Source of the DNA: JBMOUD01 sp049319665
GTDB lineage: Bacteria; Pseudomonadota; Gammaproteobacteria; Enterobacterales; Enterobacteriaceae
Length of the DNA stretch: 64,000 bases
Direction of reading: 5' to 3'
NCBI RefSeq assembly: GCF_049319665.1
Contig: NZ_JBMOUD010000018.1
Location: 25,118-89,117 of the forward strand
How positions within the stretch are numbered: position 1 is the stretch's first letter; each line of letters begins with the position of its first letter. A program made the position numbers and the translations under genes. Positions 36,963 through 46,274 of the stretch are shown piece after piece. A model generated the notes under the pieces. It was given only the letters and a program-made list of their open reading frames with translations. It did no database searches and was not told the DNA's origin.

Positions 36963-38414
36963 CTATTTTTTATTGTCTGTCAGCGTACGGCCATTGCTTT
37001 CAATGACGCTCTGATACCAATAAAAGCTTTTCTTCTTATAGCGAGTCAGGGATTTCGAGCTGGTTTCATCTCGATCGACATAAACAAAGCCATAGCGTTT
37101 TTGATAGCCATTAAGCCAACTCAATAGATCGGTAAAACTCCAGGTGCAATAACCGAGTACATCAACGCCATCTGAAATTGCCTGTTGTACTGCCAACACA
37201 TGCTGATTAAGGTAATCGATGCGGTAATCATCATGAATCTGATGATCTTCAGTTAAGGTGTCATATTCGCCCAACCCGTTTTCGGTCACCATTACAGGCA
37301 ACTGGTAACGGCTGGCAATGCGGCGCAGACCAATACGTAATCCGGTAGCATCAATATCCCAATCCCAGTTAGTTCTCTGTAAATTAGGGTTACGAACATG
37401 CTTATAGACGCCAGGTAACCCTGACTCTTGTGCGGTGCCTTTCTGGCCGGTGGTATTCATTTTTGCCAAACCCACCCCATCGAGCGGGTTATAGGCGTTG
37501 GTCATGGTGCGGTAATAGTTCACCCCCATAAAATCGGGCATCGCCTGTTTAAGTAATTCTGCATCTCCGGGCTGCGTTTCCGGGGCTAACTGATTATCAA
37601 CTAACCATTGCCACACTTGCCGCGGATACTCACCACGGGCATAAACATCCATCCAAAAATGCGCATCAAAAGCTTCGGCATTTTCTGCGGCCAGCACGTT
37701 CTCTGGATTGGCATCGATAGCATAGTTAGGGCCATAGGCGAAACTTGGCCCAATTTTCCCGGTACACCCCAGACGGCGGAAAGCGAGTATGGCGGCGGCG
37801 TTAGCCAAATTGGCATGATGATTGGCCTGATACATGCGTTTTTCATCACGCAGGCCCGGCGGGTGCATCGCTGTTTTATAACCGTGGCTGATAAATACAT
37901 TCTGCTCATTCATCGTGACCCAATATTTCACTCGATCGGCAAAATGAGAGAACAACGTTTCGGCATAGCGGGCGAAATCATCGATAACCTGACGTGATTC
38001 CCAGCCGCCGTATTGATCTTGTAGGGCTTGTGGAATATCCCAGTGATAAAGCGTGACAATAGGTTCGATGCCTTTAGCGAGTAATTCATGAATCAAACGG
38101 TCATAAAAATCCAACCCGGCCTGATTAATTTCACCATTGCCTTGCGGATAAATACGACTCCAGGCCACAGAGAAGCGATAAGCACGCAGGCCAAGTTCAG
38201 ACATCAACGCGACGTCTTGTTGGTATTGATGGTAGTGATCGACGGCGATATCACCAGTAGTTCCAGCGAAGGTTTTACCAGGAATTCGCACAAAATTATC
38301 CCACACCGACGGGCCTTTACCATCGGTATCCCAGGCACCTTCAACTTGATAAGCGGCAGAGGCAGAACCCCATAAAAAATTTTTTGGGAATGCTTTTAAC
38401 TGTTTGTGTTCCAT
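36963..38414 (-). CDS. 6-phospho-beta-glucosidase, glycoside hydrolase family 1
   Basis: Hydrolyses phosphorylated beta-glucosides in the cytoplasm to glucose 6-phosphate and aglycone or glucose. It is 483 aa with the GH1 N-terminal FPKNFLWGSASAAYQVEGA, the acid/base Glu in WVTMNEQN and the nucleophile in VTENGLGEYD. The C-terminal SWLNGYQKRYGFVYVD carries the Lys and Tyr used by 6-phospho enzymes to bind phosphate. It is the first gene of the minus-strand operon, facing the regulator. Confidence 0.94.
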   Translation of the reverse strand: MEHKQLKAFPKNFLWGSASAAYQVEGAWDTDGKGPSVWDNFVRIPGKTFAGTTGDIAVDHYHQYQQDVALMSELGLRAYRFSVAWSRIYPQGNGEINQAGLDFYDRLIHELLAKGIEPIVTLYHWDIPQALQDQYGGWESRQVIDDFARYAETLFSHFADRVKYWVTMNEQNVFISHGYKTAMHPPGLRDEKRMYQANHHANLANAAAILAFRRLGCTGKIGPSFAYGPNYAIDANPENVLAAENAEAFDAHFWMDVYARGEYPRQVWQWLVDNQLAPETQPGDAELLKQAMPDFMGVNYYRTMTNAYNPLDGVGLAKMNTTGQKGTAQESGLPGVYKHVRNPNLQRTNWDWDIDATGLRIGLRRIASRYQLPVMVTENGLGEYDTLTEDHQIHDDYRIDYLNQHVLAVQQAISDGVDVLGYCTWSFTDLLSWLNGYQKRYGFVYVDRDETSSKSLTRYKKKSFYWYQSVIESNGRTLTDNKK

Positions 38415-38490
38415 TACCTTGTCCCTTTTCGCTAAGATATTCCTACGATTAGTCCGAAAGGTAAAATACGTTACTACTCTTATTCGAATC

Positions 38491-38506
38491 TGTTATACAG
38501 ATCACT
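38491..38506. promoter_or_regulatory. Candidate CRP site
   Basis: TGTTATACAGATCACT matches the CRP consensus TGTGA-N6-TCACA at 8 of 10 positions. It lies between the 6-phospho-beta-glucosidase operon and its divergent regulator, where catabolite control would be expected. Confidence 0.5.
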
Positions 38507-38546
38507 TTATTTTATAAACAACTGTGTTCATTTTTTTTATAAAAAA

Positions 38547-38561
38547 GGTACAACTAGCACC
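38547..38561. promoter_or_regulatory. Candidate operator of the GntR regulator
   Basis: GGTACAACTAGCACC is an imperfect palindrome (outer GGT/ACC conserved) in the divergent promoter region, 91 bp before the regulator's start. GntR/HutC regulators bind sites of this size and symmetry. Confidence 0.45.
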
Positions 38562-38651
38562 TAAAAATAATTTCTTTTCTATTTTTGATTTTAACGAAAT
38601 GATTTTCATGATGAAAATTTACTTCTGGTTACGTTTGTATGAGGTTCAAAA

Positions 38652-39377
38652 GTGATTTTTAAAGAAATAGTCAAACGTTTGCGCGATCGCGTCAATTCGC
38701 TGGAATATCAAATTGGCGATATTCTCCCCTCAGAAATAACCCTGGCGAAAATACTGGGCGTATCGCGTAATACAATACGCAAAGCGGCCTCTGAATTGGT
38801 GAGTGAAGGTTTGTTAGAGCGGCGTCATGGCGCGGGTACGTTTATTAAGAATAAAAATATTCAACCGAGAATTACTACCCTAAAAAGCTTTTCTGAAAGT
38901 GCCAATGAAGCAGGAAAACGCTGCGAAAATCGCGTTCTGGAGTTTCGTGTTATGCCTGCCAGCATAGAAGTGTCGACACAGCTGCAAATTCAACCGAACG
39001 AGCAAGTCTATTATATCAGGCGGTTACGCTGTATCGATGATAATCCGGTACAGCTTGAAGATACCTGGATGCCAGTGGCGTTATTTCCCAACTTGTCAGT
39101 ACGAGATATGCAGCGCTCAAAATTTGCTTATATAGAATCGAGCTGCGGTATGACTATCGCAGGCTGTTATGAGACTTTTTTACCAATAATACCGAATAAG
39201 AAAATTGCTGCATTATTGCAGGTGAGTGAGAAAGAGCCCGTTCTACAAATGAATACACAGGCTGTGGATATCAACGGTGTGCGCCTCGATTACTCAACGC
39301 TGGTATGTAATATGCACGAATTCCGCGTGCGTTATTTCTGGCCACGGCTGAGGCCACTTTATGATTGTGTTAATTAG
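38652..39377 (+). CDS. GntR/HutC family regulator of the beta-glucoside locus
   Basis: A 241-aa repressor-type protein with an N-terminal winged helix (ILPSEITLAKILGVSRNTIRKAASELVSEGLLERRHGAGTF pattern, residues 24-64) and a C-terminal UTRA ligand domain. The likely ligand is a phosphorylated beta-glucoside or glucose 6-phosphate by analogy. The start is GTG with GAGGTTC upstream. It is divergent from the operon it probably controls, and an operator-like palindrome lies between. Confidence 0.85.
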   Translation: MIFKEIVKRLRDRVNSLEYQIGDILPSEITLAKILGVSRNTIRKAASELVSEGLLERRHGAGTFIKNKNIQPRITTLKSFSESANEAGKRCENRVLEFRVMPASIEVSTQLQIQPNEQVYYIRRLRCIDDNPVQLEDTWMPVALFPNLSVRDMQRSKFAYIESSCGMTIAGCYETFLPIIPNKKIAALLQVSEKEPVLQMNTQAVDINGVRLDYSTLVCNMHEFRVRYFWPRLRPLYDCVN

Positions 39378-39484
39378 TATGCATGGTAATAATATTCAGA
39401 CTACATCTAATTGAGTGGGTTTTATTGATTTAGAACGGTTGTATCAGCGGTGATAAATCAAGCCATTCAACTTATAAAAACAAA

Positions 39485-39520
39485 ACGCCGTTAACTAAAT
39501 ATATTCCCAGTTAACGGCGT
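39485..39520. terminator. Inverted repeat between GntR and YjiX-like genes
   Basis: A perfect 12-bp stem ACGCCGTTAACT/AGTTAACGGCGT with a 12-nt loop between two convergent stops. T runs are short. Confidence 0.6.
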
Positions 39521-39544
39521 AGTGTAAAACTCAATATTCAGATT

Positions 39545-39898
39545 TTAGCAAGGACACTTGCCTAATTTTCCCGCCTCGCTAGGGAAGCGAGCATTCAGGC
39601 AATAGCGATGAAACTCTTTTTCAGTCATCGGTTGGCGTAATGGGTGATGCTGCTTCATATGTTTAACGTAATTACCATAATCTTGCACACCAACCATCAA
39701 ACGAAAACTTTGTGCCAATCGGCGGCCAATCAACGTAACCCATTGGCGTAGATTTTCTGGCCGAGCCTCGACCTCAAACAACGGATGACAGCGAATAACA
39801 TGCAGCGCAGTGTGCGTGGCACAGCTGTATGGCAAATGAGTCGGTGACCACCCACTGTTTTTGGGAAAAGCAGTGCCAGGCAAATCAATCTCAGACAT
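39545..39898 (-). CDS. YbdD/YjiX family protein with N-terminal extension
   Basis: A 117-aa protein whose last 65 residues (LMVGVQDYGNYVKHMKQHHPLRQPMTEKEFHRYCLNARF, ending GKCPC) are the YbdD/YjiX (DUF466) family, usually about 65-70 aa and paired with CstA transporters. About 50 extra residues with several His and Cys precede it. The ATG at 39898 overlaps the transporter's stop (8 bp), which suggests coupling; a shorter internal start is possible. Confidence 0.8.
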   Translation of the reverse strand: MSEIDLPGTAFPKNSGWSPTHLPYSCATHTALHVIRCHPLFEVEARPENLRQWVTLIGRRLAQSFRLMVGVQDYGNYVKHMKQHHPLRQPMTEKEFHRYCLNARFPSEAGKLGKCPC

Positions 39899-41957
39899 GA
39901 CGTGTCTCCTGACGGGGTAATGGGCTGGTTTCATGCACGGTTGGCACGGAGGATTGCAACGCGCGACGAATGACAAAGAACGATGAAATCAGCATGGTGA
40001 CAGCAACCAACATAAAGAAGGCGCACAGCGCAGCGTTAATCTGATTATTCATCACAATTGTATGCATATCGGCCAGCGTTTTTGCCGGTTTGATTATCTC
40101 ACCATTCTCAATCCCCGCTTTGAACTTATTGGCTTGAGCCAGGAAACCAATCGATGGATTGCTATGGAAGATTTTCTGCCAGCCAGCGGTCATTGAGGTC
40201 ACAAACAGCCAAATCGTCGGCAAAATAGTAACCCAGGCATAACGCTGTTTTTTCATCTTAAACAGCACCACGGTACCCAAAATCAATGCCATTGACGCCA
40301 GCATTTGGTTGCCAATCCCGAAGAGCGGCCACAGGGTGTTAATGCCGCCAAGTGGGTCAACCACGCCTTGATAGACAAAGAAGCCCCAACCGGCAACAGC
40401 AACCGTGGTTCCAGCGATAGTACCAATCCATGAACGGTTATTGGCTAAACTTGGCACCGCAACGCCCACTAGATCCTGCACCATAAAACGACAGGCGCGG
40501 GTACCGGCATCAACGGCGGTCAGAATAAACAGCGCTTCAAACAAAATGGCGAAGTGATACCAGAACGCCATCATTGCCCGGCTATTAAAGACATCGCTAA
40601 TAATATGTGCCATACCGACGGCGAAGGTTGGGGCACCGCCAGCGCGTGACAGAATAGTTTGTTCGCCCACTTCTTTGGCAATCAGCGCCAGTGCATCAGG
40701 GGTCACCACAAAGCCCCAGCTATTAATGACCTGTGAAGCCTGTTCTACCGTAGTACCAATCAGCGCCGCAGGGGAGTTCATCGCAAAGTAAACGCCCGGG
40801 TCAATCACTGAGGCGCAGATAAGCGCCATGATGGCGACAAAAGACTCCATCAACATTGCGCCATAGCCGATAAAACGGATATGACTTTCGCGTTCGACCA
40901 GTTTTGGCGTAGTGCCGCTGGCCACTAATGCGTGGAAACCAGAGATAGAACCACAGGCAATCGTAATAAACAGGAACGGGAACAGTCCGCCAGAAAACAC
41001 CGGGCCGCTGCCATCAATAAAGCGGGTGACGGCAGGCATTTTCATTTCAGGCATGGCAAAGACAATGCCAATAGCCAAACCGACAATCACGCCGATTTTT
41101 AAGAAAGTAGACAGATAGTCACGCGGTGCCAACAGCAACCACACTGGCAATACCGAGGCGATAAAACCGTAAATGACGAGTACCCAAGTCAACGTGGTGC
41201 CGTGCAGGGTAAAGAACGGTCCCCAATAAGGATGCGCGGCAATATTACCACCGTAGATAATCGCCAACATCATCAGCACAAAGCCAATAATCGAGACTTC
41301 GGCGATTTTCCCCGGACGCAAATAGCGCATATACACGCCCATAAACAGCGCAATAGGAATGGTTGCTGCAATGGTAAATAATCCCCACGGGCTATCGGCC
41401 AGAGCTTTCACCACCACCAATGCCAGAGCCGAGAGGATAATAATCATCACGCCCAGTGCGCCAAGCATGGTGACAACACCGGCAAAACTTCCCAATTCTT
41501 GTTTTGCCATCTCACCCAGCGAGCGGCCATCGCGCCGGGTAGAAATAAACAGGATCAGGAAATCCTGCACGGCACCGGCCAGCATCACGCCGACCAAAAT
41601 CCAGATAGTACCCGGTAAAAAGCCCATCTGTGCCGCCAGGATTGGACCGACTAATGGCCCGGCCCCGGCAATCGCAGCAAAATGGTGGCCGAATAGCACC
41701 CATTTATTTGTCGGCACATAATCAAGCCCATCATTTTTTCTCATTGCAGGCGTGGTGCGCCGGTCATCAAGTTCAAAGACTTTCTTGGCAATAAATAAGC
41801 TGTAAAAACGGTAGGCAATGCTGTAACAGGCAATCGCGGCGACGACCAGCCAGACGGCATTAATATGCTCGCCACGATTTAATGCCAGCATGCCAAAAGC
41901 GAAGGCGCCAGCGATAGCGACCAACAGCCAGGCAATCCCAGACTTTATATTTTTCAT
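39891..41957 (-). CDS. CstA/BtsT family carbon-starvation transporter
   Basis: A 688-aa inner membrane transporter with about 16-18 helices. The family is represented by CstA and the pyruvate:proton symporter BtsT (YjiY) in E. coli. The block VLFGHHFAAIAGAGPLVGPILAAQMG is highly conserved, as are AGAVQDFLILFISTRRDGRSLGE and GSISGFHALVASGTTPKL. Pyruvate or peptide uptake is expected; which of the two is not decided. The ATG at 41957 follows GGAG by 9 nt. Confidence 0.9.
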   Translation of the reverse strand: MKNIKSGIAWLLVAIAGAFAFGMLALNRGEHINAVWLVVAAIACYSIAYRFYSLFIAKKVFELDDRRTTPAMRKNDGLDYVPTNKWVLFGHHFAAIAGAGPLVGPILAAQMGFLPGTIWILVGVMLAGAVQDFLILFISTRRDGRSLGEMAKQELGSFAGVVTMLGALGVMIIILSALALVVVKALADSPWGLFTIAATIPIALFMGVYMRYLRPGKIAEVSIIGFVLMMLAIIYGGNIAAHPYWGPFFTLHGTTLTWVLVIYGFIASVLPVWLLLAPRDYLSTFLKIGVIVGLAIGIVFAMPEMKMPAVTRFIDGSGPVFSGGLFPFLFITIACGSISGFHALVASGTTPKLVERESHIRFIGYGAMLMESFVAIMALICASVIDPGVYFAMNSPAALIGTTVEQASQVINSWGFVVTPDALALIAKEVGEQTILSRAGGAPTFAVGMAHIISDVFNSRAMMAFWYHFAILFEALFILTAVDAGTRACRFMVQDLVGVAVPSLANNRSWIGTIAGTTVAVAGWGFFVYQGVVDPLGGINTLWPLFGIGNQMLASMALILGTVVLFKMKKQRYAWVTILPTIWLFVTSMTAGWQKIFHSNPSIGFLAQANKFKAGIENGEIIKPAKTLADMHTIVMNNQINAALCAFFMLVAVTMLISSFFVIRRALQSSVPTVHETSPLPRQETRHV

Positions 41958-42286
41958 AAGCAACAACTCCATGTGTTAAGGGGCAGTAATAGCTATATTT
42001 TTCTTTTAACTTTTTTGTTCTTAACTTTTGCTTTTTCTTTCTAAAATCAGGAGCTAGCAGGTGAACTCCCTTTTTGCTGTGGTAGGAAACTGCTTATTAA
42101 AAATAATGGTTTCGCACGGTTATCGTAGAAAAGAAAAGCAGAATTGTGATGTGGTCAACGAATTACTTGAGGGACGGTAATGGATTGAGATGAAACAGAC
42201 GTTGATAGTGCACCATAAGGCAATGATATGCTGTCGCGATTGATGATAAACACCTAGCAAAGCACGATATCTAACTGGAGCAATAA
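41958..42286. other. Intergenic region between CstA-family gene and dienelactone hydrolase
   Basis: 329 bp between divergent genes. No repeat or small gene supported; it should contain both promoters. Confidence 0.5.
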
Positions 42287-43006
42287 ATGAGCAATATAAG
42301 CGTTGAGTTGGTTAATTATCAGGTTGAAGGCCAGACTTTCCAAGGCCGTTTGGTTTTCAGAAAAGATATTACTGAAAAACAACCTGGCTTGCTGATGACA
42401 CCTAACTGGATGGGCGCAACCGACGATGCCGTCACCTTGGTTACACCGGTCGTTGAAAAAGGTTACGCAGTATTTATTGCCGATTTATATGGCGAGGGTG
42501 TGCGCCCAACCAATGCTGAAGAAGCCACGGCGGCCATGATGTCCGTCAGAGATCAACCGGCGGAGCGTTTGCGTACCCAGGCTGCTTTAGACGCACTGTT
42601 GTCGCAACAAATTGTCGCGGTTGATAAAGAGAAAGTGGCCGCATTTGGTTTCTGTTTCGGCGGTCACAATGTGCTGGAATTAGCACGCAGCGGCGCGGAT
42701 CTTAAAGCGTTCGTCTCATTCCACGGCTCATTAGATACCACCGATACTGCCGGCGCGAAGAACATTAAAGGTGCCGTTTTAGTATTACATGGTGCCAGCG
42801 ACCCATTAGTGCCAGATGAGCAGGTACAAACGTTTGTTAAAGAAATGAAAGCGCAAAATATTGATTGGCAGTTAGTCAGCTTTGGTGGCGCGGTGCACTC
42901 CTTTACCGATCCACATGCTAATGCTCCAGGTTTCAGCCAATACAACGAAAAAGTCAGCAAGCGCGCGTTTGATGCAATGTTCCAACTGTTTGAAGAAGTG
43001 CTTTAA
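42287..43006 (+). CDS. Dienelactone hydrolase family protein
   Basis: A 239-aa cytoplasmic alpha/beta hydrolase. The nucleophile elbow is GFCFGG with cysteine as nucleophile, as in dienelactone hydrolases, and the acid and histidine lie in HGASDPLVP and GGAVHSFTDP. The natural substrate is unknown. GGAGCAATAA precedes the ATG. An imperfect hairpin with 13-bp arms at 43015-43049 follows the stop. Confidence 0.9.
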   Translation: MSNISVELVNYQVEGQTFQGRLVFRKDITEKQPGLLMTPNWMGATDDAVTLVTPVVEKGYAVFIADLYGEGVRPTNAEEATAAMMSVRDQPAERLRTQAALDALLSQQIVAVDKEKVAAFGFCFGGHNVLELARSGADLKAFVSFHGSLDTTDTAGAKNIKGAVLVLHGASDPLVPDEQVQTFVKEMKAQNIDWQLVSFGGAVHSFTDPHANAPGFSQYNEKVSKRAFDAMFQLFEEVL

Positions 43007-43112
43007 TTAATAGCCAGCCCCAAGTGAATCGTTATTTCACCTGGGGCTGATGAAAATATTACTTGATAGACCGAGGTCGCTGGAATCTAGTGGCTTATTT
43101 CCCACCACTTAA

Positions 43113-44036
43113 TTAACACGGTGTTTCCGTTGCCATAATTTGTTGGCGTAGCCAAATATTAGCGGCATCGCGGTCGACTAAATCTGTCCACATCATCTGG
43201 TTGCGAAAGCGCCCTAACGCCAGCGGAACCGCAGAAATACTCAACTGAAATAATGCGGCATATTGCTGAGCAATCCGCGAAGGCAATGTCACCACCACGG
43301 GTGAATGTTGCGCCAAGTGCAGCAGTGATAAAAAATTCCCGGTTGAAAATGACACCTTTAATGACGTTTCCGCCAGTCGGAAAGCCTCTTCAACGCATCC
43401 CATCATATTATCGCTGAAGGTAATCAGCGCATGTTGCGCATCAAGATAGCAGGGCAAAGAGAGCGGGGCACGATAACCGGTAAGCGCCGCGTTATAGCAA
43501 CAGACCATCGATTCATCGTACATAAATTGCGTATGATGCCAGCTCTCCGCCGCGTCAAAGCAGCCGATAGCCAAATCGATTTCGCGATTATTTAACATAC
43601 TATGCACCTCGCGGCGCAATGCCTGCGTGGCAAGAATTTTAATACCGGGGGCAATACGATGAATATGCGCCATCAGCCGCGGTAATAGATCCACTTCTTG
43701 CTGGGCAGACACGCCAATCCGAAACACCCGAACGCTGGTTTCTGCTTTAAACGTTTCTTGAAACAGAATGGTACTTTCGGCTTTCTGCAAGATTTCATGA
43801 ATCATTGGCGACAGCTGCTGCGCCCGCTCTGTTGGCTGCATGGTATGGCCGATACGCACAAAAAGCTCATCGGCAAACAGCAAGCGCAACATCTTTAAAG
43901 AATGACTCATCGCCGGTTGCTGGATACGCAGCCGGGCGGCCGCGCGCGTGACATTACGCTCATGCATTAAGGCATCAAAGGCGATCAGCAAATTGAGGTC
44001 AAAACCCCTAATATTGAAATGATTTATATTGCTCAT
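43113..44036 (-). CDS. LysR-type regulator
   Basis: A 307-aa LysR protein. The N-terminal helix-turn-helix region is DLNLLIAFDALMHERNVTRAAARLRIQQPAMSHSLKMLR, of the NodD/LeuO-like type with the FDLNL beginning. The ATG at 44036 starts the conserved region; the frame opens 18 codons earlier. It is divergent from the two-hydrolase operon at 44114 with only 77 bp between, so it most likely controls that operon. Confidence 0.88.
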   Translation of the reverse strand: MSNINHFNIRGFDLNLLIAFDALMHERNVTRAAARLRIQQPAMSHSLKMLRLLFADELFVRIGHTMQPTERAQQLSPMIHEILQKAESTILFQETFKAETSVRVFRIGVSAQQEVDLLPRLMAHIHRIAPGIKILATQALRREVHSMLNNREIDLAIGCFDAAESWHHTQFMYDESMVCCYNAALTGYRAPLSLPCYLDAQHALITFSDNMMGCVEEAFRLAETSLKVSFSTGNFLSLLHLAQHSPVVVTLPSRIAQQYAALFQLSISAVPLALGRFRNQMMWTDLVDRDAANIWLRQQIMATETPC

Positions 44037-44113
44037 AAATTGAATCGATTTGTTCAATAGTTTGGCTAGATATAGCCTGTTACTCACCAATAAGCAACGA
44101 AAAGTGACAGGCT

Positions 44114-45028
44114 ATGCAACCACGCACCTTACAAAGACAGACTTGGCAATTCGGTGATATTCGTATCAGTAAAATCCCAGAAATCCCGCTTTCCGGCAGC
44201 CAGCCTGCAACGTTATTTCCCGACGGTTGGAATGAGACGTGGTTATCACCGCTGGCGCAGCAACTTGATGCTCATAGCCTTAGCAGTAATGGCCTGCTGG
44301 AGCAGAGTGTCCATAGTTGGCTGGTACAAACGCCGCAGCACAACATTTTGATCGATACTGCGACAGGCAATGGCAAACACTTTCCAGAGTTGCCGCGTTT
44401 TCATCAGCTCAACAGTCAATGGTTAGAAAATTTGCAGGCGCTGGGCGTCAGTGAAGTGCAGATAGACTACGTATTACTCACCCATCTTCATGTTGATCAC
44501 GTGGGGTGGAATACCCAATATTCCCAAGGAGAGTGGCGGCCGCGCTTTACCAACGCCACCTATTTCTTATCCGCAAGGGAACAGCGCCAGCAGGCCGATA
44601 ACTTGCAGCAAGCGCAGCCAACTGACTTACCTTCACGTATTTACGCTGAAAGTATCGCCCCGATAATCGCGAGTGGGCGTTATCAGTTTATTCCCGAAAA
44701 CGGCGTGGAAATATTGCCGGGCATCCGTTTTCTATCGACCCCGGGGCACAGTGTGGATCACCAATCTATCATCATCGATACGCCGGAAGGCACAGCCTTC
44801 TTTTCCGGGGATTTAATGCACCATCCGCTGCAAGTCTATTATCCGCAGCTCAACTCCCGTTATTGCGAAGCCCCCGATTTAGCGAAACAAAGTCGTCTGA
44901 AGGCATTGGACTACGCCAGCAGCGGGGATGTTATTTGGTTTAGCAGTCATTTTGCCGATACCTCCGCTGGTCGGGTAACGCGCGTTGGTGAAGGATATTC
45001 CTGGTCATTTTTGGCGGAGCGAGCATGA
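44114..45028 (+). CDS. MBL-fold metallo-hydrolase
   Basis: A 304-aa metallo-beta-lactamase-fold hydrolase with the zinc motif THLHVDHVGW near residue 125, a later STPGHSVDH, FSGDLMHHP and SSHFADT. The layout is that of the lactonase/AHL-lactonase-like branch, though the substrate cannot be read from sequence. Its stop overlaps the ATG of the next gene (ATGA), so it is coupled with an alpha/beta hydrolase. Confidence 0.85.
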   Translation: MQPRTLQRQTWQFGDIRISKIPEIPLSGSQPATLFPDGWNETWLSPLAQQLDAHSLSSNGLLEQSVHSWLVQTPQHNILIDTATGNGKHFPELPRFHQLNSQWLENLQALGVSEVQIDYVLLTHLHVDHVGWNTQYSQGEWRPRFTNATYFLSAREQRQQADNLQQAQPTDLPSRIYAESIAPIIASGRYQFIPENGVEILPGIRFLSTPGHSVDHQSIIIDTPEGTAFFSGDLMHHPLQVYYPQLNSRYCEAPDLAKQSRLKALDYASSGDVIWFSSHFADTSAGRVTRVGEGYSWSFLAERA

Positions 45029-45996
45029 ACACATTGATACACCAAGTGATAGCGGAAGATTTGATGATCAACAGCGCAGACCCCGGTATTCGATTACACC
45101 TGCGTTATAAGCATCTATTGCATGCTGCTCCTGCGAATGAGAGTAATGTGCTGATTATGGTGCATGGTGCGACTTACGCCTCCGAAAGCCTATTTGATGT
45201 ACCGGTAGCCGATCACTCCTTGATGGATCAGCTGGCTTTCGCCGGGCTGCATGTATTTGCTTTGGATATTCGCGGTTACGGTAAATCAGACCGGCCGGCG
45301 GCGATGATGCAAGACCCCAAACTCTCGGCACCGGTTAGCGATACACAAACCGGCATCGGTGATTTGGCGAGTGCGGTTGATTACCTGCTTTCTCGCTATC
45401 AACTCCAGCAACTCAATGTTTTTGGCATGTCGTGGGGCGGCAGCGTTGCCGCGGCTTACAGCACTCGCTACCCACAGCAGGTTGCTAAACTGGCGTTAGT
45501 GGCACCGCAGTGGCTTAACTCTCAGCCCAGCCATATTGATATCGACGGTGAGATTGCCGCCTGGCGCGAAGTCAACCCGGCCGCTTTCCAACAGGCCTGG
45601 CTGGCTAATGCGCCAGAAGAAAAAAGAGCTGATTTAATCCCCGCAGGCGTATTTCAGCGCTGGCTTGAGGCGGTACTTGCCAGCGACGCCGATTATCAAC
45701 AGCAATCAGCGGGGAAAATACGCGCGGTGAACGGCCCATCGCTGGATAAGCGCCGCTTCTGGCGCGCAGGCATTCCATTCTACGACCCGGCAGAGATACG
45801 CGCGCCGCTATTACTGATACACGCCGAGTGGGATAACGACGTGCCATTTACCGCCACCGCCGATCTTTTCAAGCGCTGTAGCAATACGCCGTGGCGCAGA
45901 TGGTTGGAAATAGGTGAGGGCAGTCATATGATCTTGCTCGAGAAAAATCACTGGCAGGCGTGGGATGCAATCACCTGTTTTTATACTGAGGATTAA
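45025..45996 (+). CDS. Alpha/beta hydrolase
   Basis: A 323-aa alpha/beta-hydrolase. The oxyanion loop is VHGATYASE, the nucleophile elbow GMSWGGS, the acid HAEWDNDVPF and the histidine GEGSHMI. The first 25 residues resemble a short N-terminal extension. It is translationally coupled to the MBL enzyme upstream, and both probably act on the same compound, for example ring opening followed by ester or amide cleavage; that is inference. Confidence 0.87.
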   Translation: MNTLIHQVIAEDLMINSADPGIRLHLRYKHLLHAAPANESNVLIMVHGATYASESLFDVPVADHSLMDQLAFAGLHVFALDIRGYGKSDRPAAMMQDPKLSAPVSDTQTGIGDLASAVDYLLSRYQLQQLNVFGMSWGGSVAAAYSTRYPQQVAKLALVAPQWLNSQPSHIDIDGEIAAWREVNPAAFQQAWLANAPEEKRADLIPAGVFQRWLEAVLASDADYQQQSAGKIRAVNGPSLDKRRFWRAGIPFYDPAEIRAPLLLIHAEWDNDVPFTATADLFKRCSNTPWRRWLEIGEGSHMILLEKNHWQAWDAITCFYTED

Positions 45997-46087
45997 GTGT
46001 TGGCTCCGCCTTGGGGGCAAACATTTTGCTGCCAGGGCGGTGTGTGATTGAGTAGGGTGAAATAGATGATTGAAGGCAGTGAATATT

Positions 46088-46111
46088 GTCTGCTTTGAGC
46101 GAGGAGCGGAC
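46088..46111. repeat. 24-nt palindrome, left (GAGCGA) type
   Basis: Arms GTCTGCT and AGCGGAC around a centre containing GAGCGA. It marks the left side of the DUF2971 gene; see the copies at 47447, 47489, 51456, 55772 and 56766. Confidence 0.75.
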
Positions 46112-46233
46112 ATTAAAAACCTCCGAGTTATAGCGTTCCTCGAAACGTATCCCTAAAGGCATGAACGCTGGCGTGATACTTACATAAGCGCTTCAACTTC
46201 TACAAACCCCAGAAATTAGTTTTTTATGAATAG

Positions 46234-46270
46234 AAAAAAGGAACTCAATGAGTTCCCTTTTCTATTTTTT
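46234..46270. terminator. Terminator after the DUF2971 gene
   Basis: An 8-bp core stem GGAACTCA/TGAGTTCC extended by A and T runs on both sides, directly past the stop of the minus-strand DUF2971 gene. Confidence 0.85.
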
Positions 46271-46274
46271 AATT

